Below, piece after piece: positions 5,741 to 13,028 of a stretch of DNA of 13,028 nucleotides (position 1 is its first letter; each line of letters opens with the position of its first letter). The translations under genes and the position numbers were made by a program. The stretch spans positions 1-13,028 of the forward strand of contig CAIRND010000433.1 of the NCBI GenBank assembly GCA_903879825.1. The letters are read 5' to 3'. The notes beneath the pieces were generated by a model that did not search any database, was not told the origin of the DNA, and saw nothing but the letters and a program-made list of their open reading frames with translations. The DNA comes from an uncultured Geobacteraceae bacterium (GTDB taxonomy: Bacteria; Desulfobacterota; Desulfuromonadia; Geobacterales; Pseudopelobacteraceae).

Positions 5741-7890
5741 TGGATAACTTGATTGAAAATATCAATGTCACGACAATAGACATTAAATGGTTGGCAGAAC
5801 GGTGTAGTTCCTTGCAGGAAGATTTGCCCAGACTCTCCAGACAAATGATAACATTGCTGGAAAAAACTATTGCAGATCTTGATAGTACCCAATTCGAAGA
5901 TGGTGATTGTGCTGTTGTGGAACAACTTTTCGAAGCATTTGACGCCGGTGCTCCAGAATGGCATTCAGAGCCGGTCCCCAGCGCGCTTCCCATGATTGCA
6001 CTGTTGCCGGGCGTTGGCTGCCGGATTGTCTGCGCCTTGACTGCACAAGGGCAATGGCTTCTAGAGGGGCCTGATGGCAACAGTTACGATACCACACTTC
6101 CTGATAACGGAAAATATGCACAAATTCCAAATCCCCAAAAAATAACAATAAATGTCACCGCACGTAGTCTCTTTATTAACGCCATCGTTACTCGCAAGCA
6201 GGTGTTCATCCAAGCGGTAATCGCCTCCACCCTGTGTAACCTTCTTGCCCTTGCCACATCATTATACTCAATGCAGGTCTACGACCGGGTAATCCCAACT
6301 CAAGGCATTCAAACACTTATCACATTAACAGTTGGTGTCTTTATCGCAGTTTTTCTGGAACTGATAATAAAAAAAGCCCGCAGTCTGATAATGGAAGATG
6401 CCGTCAAGGAAATGGATCACGAATTGTCCCACAAAATCTTCAAACGTCTACTGGGAATCCGTATGGATCAGTTTCCCGCCAGTGTCGGTACTCTTTCTGC
6501 GCAGGTGCGTAGTTATGAAACTATCCGTAGCTTTTCCACAACATTTACCATGTTCATCCTTAACGACGCTCCTTTTGCGTTATTGTTTCTCGCTGTAATT
6601 ATGTTCATTGCCGGAACACAAGTTGCGATAGTGGTGCTGGTTTTCTTTTTGTTGGCGCTTGCAATTGGTTTCATGTCGCGGAAGAGAATTGACATTCATA
6701 CTAAGAGCGGCTTGTCAGGTGCTAACAGAAAGATGGGTCTCTTGGTGGAGGTTGTTGAAGGGGCAGAGTCTCTGAAATCCTCCGGGGTAGGGTGGCAGAT
6801 TCTTTCACGGTGGGACCAGTTGAGTCGAATGGTAATGGAAGATGCCGATAAAGTCAGGCAGTGTAGTGACACCGCCAACTATCTGTCAGCAATGGTGCAG
6901 CAGCTTTCCTACGTAATGTTGGTCTGTGTTGGTGCATATATCGCTGCAACAAGCACCGATTTGACAACAGGTGGAATTATTGCGTGCTCCATTCTTTCCG
7001 GCAGGGTTCTGGCGCCGGTTGGTATGATACCGGGACTGATTGTTCAGTGGGGACATGCCAAGGCGGCACTTTCGGATCTTGAAAAAGTATTTCTGCTGGA
7101 GCAGGACAATCACGAGGTTTCTCAACCTCTTTCGCCCGAAAAATTTCAGGGCCGTTATCTGCTAAAAGATGTGCATTTTTCTTACCTCGGTCGTCCGGAG
7201 GCTATTTCTGTAGACAAGCTTGTCATCGTCCCCGGAGAAAAAATAGCCATAGTCGGACCGATAGGTTCGGGTAAAAGCACTTTGTTAAAATTGATGGCCG
7301 GACTCTATAAGCCTCAAAGCGGACAGGTCCTGTTCGACGGCCTTGATATGCAGCAGATATCGAGGACCCACGTGAGTGACGCAATCGGCTATCTTCCCCA
7401 AAATATACATCTATTTGGCGGCACCCTCCGTAGTAACCTGTTAATGGGGAACTCATGTGTTTCGGAAGAAGATCTGCTGACAATCTGCCAGCTGACCGGT
7501 CTTGGATCAATGATGGCAAGTCACCCTAAAGGGCTCGATCTGACGATATCTGAAGGGGGCAACGGAGTTTCCGGAGGTCAAAAACAACTGATTGGACTTA
7601 CCCGTTTGATCCTTTCAAAACCGGACATCTGGCTGCTGGATGAACCAACCGCATCACTCGACGAGGGATTTGAACAGAGGGTCCTTTCGATACTGGCACA
7701 GAAAATTGCACCGGAACAGACACTCATATTGGTTACACACAAGCCGGTATTATTAAATCTTGTGCAAAGACTTATTGTGTTCGGGCCAACCGGTATCATT
7801 TTGGATGGCCCGCGTGATGCCGTGTTGGAAAGGCTGAGACAAAATAGTGATTCTGCAGAAGGATCACATCAAAACGTAGGAGCATGCTAA
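5740..7890 (+). CDS. Type I secretion ABC transporter, permease/ATPase fusion (LapB-like)
   Basis: A 716-residue inner-membrane half-transporter that works as a dimer and drives one-step export through the HlyD and TolC partners. The N-terminal cytoplasmic domain (about 1-140) lacks the Cys/His pattern of C39 peptidases, so it is a peptidase-like docking domain and not a processing protease. The membrane domain spans about 150-440, with QVYDRVIPTQ (179-188) as in LapB/HlyB. The ATPase has Walker A GPIGSGKS (506-513, K512), Q-loop Q554 in YLPQN, signature SGGQKQ (611-616), Walker B WLLDEP with catalytic E635, and H-loop H667. All catalytic residues are present. The ATG overlaps the tolC stop by one base (TAATG), and the stop overlaps the next gene the same way, implying translational coupling. 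The substrate is not recognisable here. Confidence 0.96.
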   Translation: MDNLIENINVTTIDIKWLAERCSSLQEDLPRLSRQMITLLEKTIADLDSTQFEDGDCAVVEQLFEAFDAGAPEWHSEPVPSALPMIALLPGVGCRIVCALTAQGQWLLEGPDGNSYDTTLPDNGKYAQIPNPQKITINVTARSLFINAIVTRKQVFIQAVIASTLCNLLALATSLYSMQVYDRVIPTQGIQTLITLTVGVFIAVFLELIIKKARSLIMEDAVKEMDHELSHKIFKRLLGIRMDQFPASVGTLSAQVRSYETIRSFSTTFTMFILNDAPFALLFLAVIMFIAGTQVAIVVLVFFLLALAIGFMSRKRIDIHTKSGLSGANRKMGLLVEVVEGAESLKSSGVGWQILSRWDQLSRMVMEDADKVRQCSDTANYLSAMVQQLSYVMLVCVGAYIAATSTDLTTGGIIACSILSGRVLAPVGMIPGLIVQWGHAKAALSDLEKVFLLEQDNHEVSQPLSPEKFQGRYLLKDVHFSYLGRPEAISVDKLVIVPGEKIAIVGPIGSGKSTLLKLMAGLYKPQSGQVLFDGLDMQQISRTHVSDAIGYLPQNIHLFGGTLRSNLLMGNSCVSEEDLLTICQLTGLGSMMASHPKGLDLTISEGGNGVSGGQKQLIGLTRLILSKPDIWLLDEPTASLDEGFEQRVLSILAQKIAPEQTLILVTHKPVLLNLVQRLIVFGPTGIILDGPRDAVLERLRQNSDSAEGSHQNVGAC

Positions 7891-9065
7891 TGAAGAAAGT
7901 TTTTAAAAAAAACAGGATGCAGATGTCACATTGGGTTCTCCTTTCTGCACTTGTAATCGTAATTATTTTTTTGGTGTGGGCGTCAAAAGCAGAGTTGGAG
8001 ATTGTGTCGATGGCGCGCGGTCAAGTTATTGCGAGCGCCCGCACACAGATAATTCAATCCGCCAATGATGGTGTGATCTCCTCCTTACTGGTGCGGGAAG
8101 GTGAAAAAGTAATAAAAGGTCAGCTTTTGGTCAGTCTGGAACGTAGCCAGGCGCTTGCATCCCAAAATGATGCACTGGGGAAGGTGGCGGCGCTCAATGC
8201 GGCTCTGGTGCGGTTACACGCGGAAGTTTTTGGTGGTCCGCTCGTCTTCTCCGCCACCGTCAAGAAGTATCCACACTTTGTTAAAAATCAGACAGAACTT
8301 TTTAACCGGCGACAGCAGGCTCTCAAAATGGAAATTGAAGCGCTGGAAAATATTCTCAAGCTTGCCAGAGAAGAATTGGAACTTAATAAACCGCTTCTTG
8401 CCAGCGGTGATATAGGGAAAACCGAGGTTATACGGCTCGAGAGATCGGTTGCAGAGCTCAATGGTCAAATAAGTAGCCGGCGTAATAAATACTTTCAGGA
8501 TGCCCAAACAGAAATGACAAAAGTGGAGGAAGATCTGGGCACACAAATGCAGTCGCTATCTGAGCGTACTACAACGGTAGAACGCACAGAAATTCTTTCT
8601 CCAGCGAATGGTATTGTAAAGAAAATTCAGATTACAACACCTGGGGCAAAAGTCAGGCCCGGTGATGTGGTTATGGAACTTCTCCCGACAGACAGTACCT
8701 TGATTATTGAGGCCAAGCTCAAGCCTGCTGATTTAGCGTTTATAAAGAAAGGGCAGTCTGCCGCTATAAAGCTGGATGCATATGACTACTCCATTTACGG
8801 CTCATTGAAGGGAACTGTTTCCTACATAAGTCCCGATTCCATCAGCGAAGACAGTCGGCAGGGAGAGCAGATATATTATCGGGTGCATGTTGAAATCAAT
8901 GATTCAGATATCAAGGATCGCAATATAAAACATCCAGGTAAAAAAATTGAGATTCAGCCAGGTATGACCGGCAGCGTAGAAATTAAAACCGGTAAAAAAA
9001 CAGTCCTGAAATATTTAACTAAACCGCTAAACAAGACTCTCACAGAGTCATTGCGAGAGCGTTAG
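7890..9065 (+). CDS. HlyD/LapC-family periplasmic adaptor (membrane fusion protein)
   Basis: 391 residues. It links the ABC pump to the TolC channel. A short cytoplasmic N terminus (1-13) is followed by one membrane helix (about 14-31, HWVLLSALVIVIIFLVWAS), then a beta strand MARGQVIASART and the lipoyl-like half-motif NDGVISSLLVREGEKVIKGQ (60-79). A long periplasmic coiled-coil hairpin (about 85-230) follows. The second lipoyl half is LSPANGIVKKIQI, then PGAKVRPGDVVMELLP and the beta-barrel region KLDAYDYSIYGSLKGTVSYISPD, all standard for type I adaptors. The C terminus has IQPGMTGSVEIKTG. The start at 7890 is preferred because GGAG (7879-7882) is 7 nt away; the ATG at 7884 leaves only 1 nt. 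With that start the TAATG overlap seen at the previous junction is repeated. Confidence 0.96.
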   Translation: MKKVFKKNRMQMSHWVLLSALVIVIIFLVWASKAELEIVSMARGQVIASARTQIIQSANDGVISSLLVREGEKVIKGQLLVSLERSQALASQNDALGKVAALNAALVRLHAEVFGGPLVFSATVKKYPHFVKNQTELFNRRQQALKMEIEALENILKLAREELELNKPLLASGDIGKTEVIRLERSVAELNGQISSRRNKYFQDAQTEMTKVEEDLGTQMQSLSERTTTVERTEILSPANGIVKKIQITTPGAKVRPGDVVMELLPTDSTLIIEAKLKPADLAFIKKGQSAAIKLDAYDYSIYGSLKGTVSYISPDSISEDSRQGEQIYYRVHVEINDSDIKDRNIKHPGKKIEIQPGMTGSVEIKTGKKTVLKYLTKPLNKTLTESLRER

Positions 9066-9108
9066 AGTTAATAGGTAACACACTAAAATAGTGGGAGATT
9101 CGTAAAAT

Positions 9109-9936
9109 ATGAAAATAATACTGGTGAGTCTGTTTTTGTGTATTAGTTCTGTTGTATATGCAGTAGAGCCTGAGCAGTCGTTTAAGGGGGCAGTAGCCGT
9201 TAAACCTGACGCCAAACAGAAAGTCGCAGCCAAAGATATTGTCAAGGCAGACTCCATGATCGAGTTGGTCAAGATTCCGGCAGGCTGCTTTATGATGGGT
9301 AGTGCACCTTTGGTACATGGTGAAGATGATGAGTTACCTGTTCACAAAGTCTGTCTTAGTACTTTTTCCATTGGTAAATATGAGATTACTCAGGGCCAGT
9401 GGAGAAAGATTATGGGCAATAATCCATCTAATTCAGTTGGGTGCGGCGTAGACTGCCCTGTCGAGCAGGTAAGCTGGAATGATACCCAGAGTTTTATTGC
9501 AAAGTTGAATGCCATATCCGGCAAGAGTTATCGACTGCCAACTGAAGCCGAATGGGAATATGCTGCACGAAGTGGCGGAAAGGATGAAAAGTGGGCAGGA
9601 ACCGGCGATGTAAAAGAGTTGGACTCACTGGCCTGGTTCGGCCAAAATTCAGACGGACATATTCATCCGGTGGGGAAAAAGAAGCCGAACAGTTTTGGTT
9701 TGTATGATATGAGCGGGAATGTGTATGAATGGTGTAGTGATTGGTACAACGATCAATATTATGCGACGTCTTCAGCTTCCCAAGGTGTACCCCAGGGACC
9801 AGCATCCGGGACCATGCGTGTTTTTCGTGGCGGCAGCTGGCTTAATAACTCGGATTTTTCTCGTTCTACCTACCGACACAGTATAAATCCCGGTTTTAAA
9901 AATGATGATATTGGCTTCCGGCTTGTACATCCATGA
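9109..9936 (+). CDS. Exported SUMF1/FGE-fold protein without catalytic cysteines
   Basis: 275 residues. A signal peptide (1-18, ending VYA) is followed by a linker and one formylglycine-generating-enzyme (SUMF1) domain, about 50-275. Hallmarks are IPAGCFMMGS (56-65), RLPTEAEWEYAAR (142-154), GLYDMSGNVYEWCSDW (197-212), RGGSW (240-244) and IGFRL (268-272). True FGEs have two catalytic Cys in the RGGSYMCxxxxC segment. Here those places are N246 and S251, so sulfatase-type Cys oxidation is unlikely. Remaining Cys (60, 82, 112, 116, 209) might form periplasmic disulfides. The fold is a C-type-lectin variant, so a binding or structural role is possible. It is 43 bp after the adaptor gene, with ribosome binding site GGGAG (9093-9097). 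There is no sulfatase gene nearby. Its job with the exporter is unknown. Confidence 0.88.
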   Translation: MKIILVSLFLCISSVVYAVEPEQSFKGAVAVKPDAKQKVAAKDIVKADSMIELVKIPAGCFMMGSAPLVHGEDDELPVHKVCLSTFSIGKYEITQGQWRKIMGNNPSNSVGCGVDCPVEQVSWNDTQSFIAKLNAISGKSYRLPTEAEWEYAARSGGKDEKWAGTGDVKELDSLAWFGQNSDGHIHPVGKKKPNSFGLYDMSGNVYEWCSDWYNDQYYATSSASQGVPQGPASGTMRVFRGGSWLNNSDFSRSTYRHSINPGFKNDDIGFRLVHP

Positions 9937-9976
9937 TTTCTGCGTCCGCCATTATGTTTAAAAAAGGGAGACTATA

Positions 9977-10954
9977 GTGATAATATGTAAAAAAATGATA
10001 ACAATTGCCTTACTGATGTGTGCCATAGGACTTTTTACCGGCATTGTAGCGACAAAAGCCGATTCCTTGGAAATTACAAAGGAGGAAGGACTACCGATTG
10101 TAGAATCTGTCAGAGTGTCAGAGCGGGACGGTACCGCTCAGCTTGTGATAAAAATGACGAGAGCTGCACAGGTACGCCATTATACGGCTCTTGAACCACT
10201 ACGGTTTGTAGTTGATATGCCGGGAGTGTCTCCTGGTAATCTAAGCGGTCCTATCAAAGTTGACAAAGCTCTTATTAAAAAAATTGTCGTTACCGGGTAT
10301 GAAACTGATGCCGGTATGCTGACTCGAATTGAAGCTGAACTGGTGCAGAATATTGAGCCGGTACTGCGAATGTCGAAAGAAAATCCGGGCGAAATAATCC
10401 TTTCTTACCCCGTGGTTACTGCAACTAAAACTGTTATGGCTACCACACAGGCACTAAAAAAAATATCGGTGAAAACGTCTGTGTGCCGGAAGATTTTAAA
10501 AGGTTCTCTTTCCACAAAAGCAGTTAAAAGCGTGTTATCCAAAGGGCAAAAAAATAAAAAACACTCAAAATCAGCGGCAGTACACAAAAGTTCCAATCAG
10601 CATGCTGCTGTTGTTTCAAAGAGTGCGCTCAAAGCAAAGCTTACAAGGGTATATGAAAAAGAGCGTGCCATCGTGTTTGAAGTTGATCAAAACTTTAAAA
10701 AATACCTTGCATTTTCACTGGATGAGCCGAAACGTTATGTGATTGATTTATATGGCGTGAACACCGAAATGCCCCGTTTTGTGCCTCTGGCTGCTGCCGG
10801 TGTCTCTAAAGTCAGCATTGGTCATTATTCAAATAAGACCCGTGTCGTTATATATGCTGCAAAGGGGTTTTCTCTTGATCCGTGTGTTGAGAAGAGTGCA
10901 GATAGTCTGACAGTGAAACTGGGGTGCGGACAAAATAATACCAGTGTTAAGTAG
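9977..10954 (+). CDS. Periplasmic protein with two AMIN domains
   Basis: 325 residues. A signal peptide covers about 1-28 (KK, hydrophobic MITIALLMCAIGLFTGIV, cleavage near TKA). The first AMIN-like beta domain (about 43-145) has VRVSERDGTAQLVIKMTRAAQ and LRFVVDMPGV. A Lys/Ser-rich, probably flexible linker follows (about 146-218). The second AMIN-like domain (about 221-316) has ERAIVFEVDQN and PKRYVIDLYGV. AMIN domains are known from AmiC amidases and PilQ secretins, where they target the protein to peptidoglycan at specific sites. No amidase or secretin domain is attached, so this is a stand-alone wall-binding protein (inference). The start is GTG, set by AAGGGAG (9964-9970) at 6 nt; the next in-frame ATG at 9995 would be 24 nt away. 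It is the last gene of the operon, 40 bp after the FGE-fold gene. Confidence 0.85.
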   Translation: MIICKKMITIALLMCAIGLFTGIVATKADSLEITKEEGLPIVESVRVSERDGTAQLVIKMTRAAQVRHYTALEPLRFVVDMPGVSPGNLSGPIKVDKALIKKIVVTGYETDAGMLTRIEAELVQNIEPVLRMSKENPGEIILSYPVVTATKTVMATTQALKKISVKTSVCRKILKGSLSTKAVKSVLSKGQKNKKHSKSAAVHKSSNQHAAVVSKSALKAKLTRVYEKERAIVFEVDQNFKKYLAFSLDEPKRYVIDLYGVNTEMPRFVPLAAAGVSKVSIGHYSNKTRVVIYAAKGFSLDPCVEKSADSLTVKLGCGQNNTSVK

Positions 10955-11069
10955 CCAATTTGGAAATACATAACATATCGAACCGTTACGCCAACCAGGC
11001 TTTGTAGAAAACTTTTGATAGTAGTTTTTGGAATTGTGTCCGTTAATACTACTACTGTTGCGGTTCTAC
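10955..11069. other. Convergent intergenic spacer without a canonical terminator
   Basis: Both flanking genes end here. Several short complementary pieces occur: TAGTAGT (11019-11025) with ACTACTA (11048-11054), and GAACCG (10980-10985) with CGGTTC (11061-11066). No compact GC stem followed by a T-run is visible on either strand. Termination may be factor-dependent. Confidence 0.4.
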
Positions 11070-13028
11070 TTAGCCTGCCGTCTCGTTCCCCGAATGTGTC
11101 ACTACCCTGGCAATCAGTATCCCGATTGAACGTCCGGGAAGGCAATAGTTGCGAGAGGTGACAATCGGCATATCATGCCACGGTACAATGTCTTCAGGTG
11201 AAGTTAGTGATGTGTCAATCCAGCGATGCCAGGCGCCCCCCGGCAGCTTTTTCGGAGAGGGGAGACGGAACGTGAGCGGCTCCCAGTAGGCGTTGATCAT
11301 GTAATGAAAGACTACCCGCCCGGTTACGCTCCAGGCCGTCAGGGCGATGCTGTGCGATAGATAGCTTAAATCCGGAGTATGGAGCTTCACACCATGCCAC
11401 ACTAGTCGCGACTGATCGAGCAGCTGGTTCAGGGTCAGTTCCTCCGTTGCGGAGTCACCACGCATAAGTCGTGCGGCAATCAAAAGCCTGGTGAAGCGGT
11501 GTACGTCTTCATGACGTGCACGCAGCCCCCAGTCAAACCAGCTGATTTCATTGTCTTGTCCGTAGGCGTTATTGTTTCCCCGTTGAGTTCTCCTGATCTC
11601 GTCACCCATAAGGATCATGGGCGTGCCGAGGGCCAGAAGGGTTACTATCAGGAAGTTCTTAACCTGACGGTTGCGTAATTCCTCGACAGCCGGGTCATCA
11701 GTGGGGCCCTCAGTGCCGCAGTTCCAACTTACGTTGGATTCAGCTCCATCCCGATTCTTCTCACCGTTTATCTTATTGTGTTTTACGTTATAAGAAACCA
11801 GATCATTAAGAGTGAAACCGTCATGGCAGGTAACAAAGTTTATGCTCTGTTCGGGTTCTCGTTCCTGGTGGCCATAGATGTCGGGACTGGCTAAGAGCCG
11901 AGAAACAAAGCGGTAAATCACACCGTTGTCACCTTTCAGAAAGCTGCGCACATCGTCACGGAACTCTCCGTTCCATTCTTTCCAGCTATCACCGATGAAG
12001 CTGCCGACCTGATACAAACCTCCAACATCCCATGCCTCAGCGATGAGCTTTATGCCAGCTAAAGCCGGGTCAGATTCTATATCCCAGATAATAGGCGGAT
12101 TTTTAAGCGGATGCCCCTGGCCATCCCGCGACAGAATTGATGCCAGGTCAAAACGGAAACCATCGACATGCATCTCCTTGACCCAGTAGTTGAGGCTGTC
12201 AATGATGAGCCTGCGGACCACGTGATGATTGGCATTCAGTGTGTTACCGCAGCCGGAATGATCTACATGGGCACCGGAGGGATCCAGGCAGTAATAGACA
12301 TCGTTGGCAAAGCCACGATAGCAGAATGTTGGTCCATTTTTGTTGCCTTCGGAGGTATGGTTGTAGACTACGTCGAGGATTACCTCAATGCCTGCACGGT
12401 GCAGAGCCTTGACCATGTCACGGAATTCGTTCAGAGGGCCGAGCGGATCCTTGCGTGAGCTGTATGCCGCGTGAGGAGCAAAAAACGAGATTGGGCTATA
12501 GCCCCAATAATTGCACAGACCAAGGGGGGCATCAAGCGGGTCGAACTGGAAGACAGGTAACAGTTCGACGGCAGTGATTCCCAGTTCTTGAAGATAAGGA
12601 ATCTTTTCGATCAGGCCGGCATAGGTGCCGCGTTTTTCTGCTGAAACTCCGGACGAAGGATGTTTGGTGAAACCCGCTATATGCATCTCATAGATGATGG
12701 TCCGCGAGTAAGAGCGCTTGAGCGGCATATCCCCCTCCCAATCGTAACCGCGGGGGTCAGCCACAACGCTCTTGATGGACTGAGCGACGTTGTCGCCTGG
12801 TACGCATGCTGCTTTTCGGCAGTACCCAACAGGCATCGAAACCGCGCGGCCATACGGATCAATCAGAAGTTTCCCTTTGTCGAAACGCTGTCCCCGCTGC
12901 GGTTTTTGAGGGCCGGTCACACGATAGCCGTATAACTGACCGGATCCGATATCAGGAACGAAGGTATGCCAGTAGTGATAGGTACGATTTCGCTTCGGGT
13001 CGAGGGTGATGATTCGGGACGCTGTCGC
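11070..13028 (-). CDS. glgX: Glycogen debranching enzyme, GlgX/TreX family (5' end outside window)
   Basis: 652 residues are visible and the frame stays open to the window edge. It hydrolyses alpha-1,6 branches of glycogen or limit dextrin in the cytoplasm. The visible N terminus (HYWHTFVPDI, GQLYGYRVTGP, KLLIDPYGRAV) is the end of the CBM48 domain, so perhaps 60-80 residues are missing. The GH13 motifs are complete: VILDVVYNHT (region I), VDGFRFDLA with nucleophile Asp (codon 12147-12149), LIAEAWD with acid/base Glu (12036-12038), and FVTCHDGF with Asp (11820-11822). GDEIRRTQRGNNNAYGQDNEISWFDW is typical of GlgX/TreX. A GTG at 12918-12920 is an internal Val, not the start. G+C is higher than in the secretion operon. 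It is convergent with it and functionally unrelated. GlgX versus TreX cannot be settled from the sequence alone. Confidence 0.95.
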   Translation of the reverse strand, partial: ATASRIITLDPKRNRTYHYWHTFVPDIGSGQLYGYRVTGPQKPQRGQRFDKGKLLIDPYGRAVSMPVGYCRKAACVPGDNVAQSIKSVVADPRGYDWEGDMPLKRSYSRTIIYEMHIAGFTKHPSSGVSAEKRGTYAGLIEKIPYLQELGITAVELLPVFQFDPLDAPLGLCNYWGYSPISFFAPHAAYSSRKDPLGPLNEFRDMVKALHRAGIEVILDVVYNHTSEGNKNGPTFCYRGFANDVYYCLDPSGAHVDHSGCGNTLNANHHVVRRLIIDSLNYWVKEMHVDGFRFDLASILSRDGQGHPLKNPPIIWDIESDPALAGIKLIAEAWDVGGLYQVGSFIGDSWKEWNGEFRDDVRSFLKGDNGVIYRFVSRLLASPDIYGHQEREPEQSINFVTCHDGFTLNDLVSYNVKHNKINGEKNRDGAESNVSWNCGTEGPTDDPAVEELRNRQVKNFLIVTLLALGTPMILMGDEIRRTQRGNNNAYGQDNEISWFDWGLRARHEDVHRFTRLLIAARLMRGDSATEELTLNQLLDQSRLVWHGVKLHTPDLSYLSHSIALTAWSVTGRVVFHYMINAYWEPLTFRLPSPKKLPGGAWHRWIDTSLTSPEDIVPWHDMPIVTSRNYCLPGRSIGILIARVVTHSGNETAG

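Noticed and set aside
5740..6160. C39 peptidase domain at the N terminus of the ABC transporter
   Set aside because: The catalytic Cys and His motifs of bacteriocin-type exporters are absent. The region is better read as a degenerate docking domain.
12918..12920. GTG as the start of the debranching enzyme
   Set aside because: The frame continues upstream to the edge with clear family sequence (HYWHTFVP, GQLYGYRV), so this codon is an internal valine and the gene is cut by the window.
1..13028. tRNA, rRNA, CRISPR arrays, insertion sequences
   Set aside because: No cloverleaf-like segment, regular spaced repeats, transposase-like protein or paired terminal repeats were seen on either strand by eye.

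Overview
The window looks like chromosomal DNA from a Gram-negative bacterium. It encodes a TolC-type outer-membrane channel, an HlyD-type periplasmic adaptor and two Sec-exported periplasmic proteins. Composition is moderate in G+C (roughly 45% over most genes by eye, higher in the last 2 kb). Three different small heat-shock proteins in a row, a soluble receiver-kinase and many two-component and AMIN proteins remind me of deltaproteobacteria such as Geobacter/Desulfuromonas relatives. That placement is an inference from recalled family resemblance, not a search result.

Layout. (1) 164-1621, + strand: three tandem Hsp20/alpha-crystallin genes, each with its own ribosome binding site. (2) 1634-1961, + strand: a cold-shock-domain gene with its own sigma70-like promoter and a clear intrinsic terminator. 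(3) 1942-3924, - strand: a two-gene signalling operon made of a soluble receiver-histidine kinase and a NarL/FixJ-type response regulator. The 3' end of the regulator gene lies inside the csp terminator. (4) 3925-4372: a long, very AT-rich divergent intergenic region with an 8-8-8 inverted repeat close to the kinase gene. (5) 4373-10954, + strand: a type I secretion operon (TolC-like, LapB-like ABC transporter, LapC/HlyD-like adaptor). The three genes are joined by TAATG stop/start overlaps. They are followed at about 40-bp spacing by an exported SUMF1/FGE-fold protein lacking the catalytic cysteines and an exported protein with two AMIN domains. (6) 11070-13028, - strand: a glycogen-debranching enzyme (GlgX/TreX family), convergent with the secretion operon and cut by the window edge at its 5' end.

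How it may work together (inference). The REC-kinase/NarL pair is divergent from the secretion operon, so it is the obvious candidate regulator of it. The exporter has no recognisable RTX or giant adhesin cargo in the window. The two trailing periplasmic proteins look like accessory factors: an AMIN protein that could bind the cell wall and a C-type-lectin-fold pseudo-enzyme. The most interesting item is this five-gene export module with a pseudo-FGE and a double-AMIN protein. Next are possible temperature-sensitive RNA structures around the starts of two hsp20 genes.
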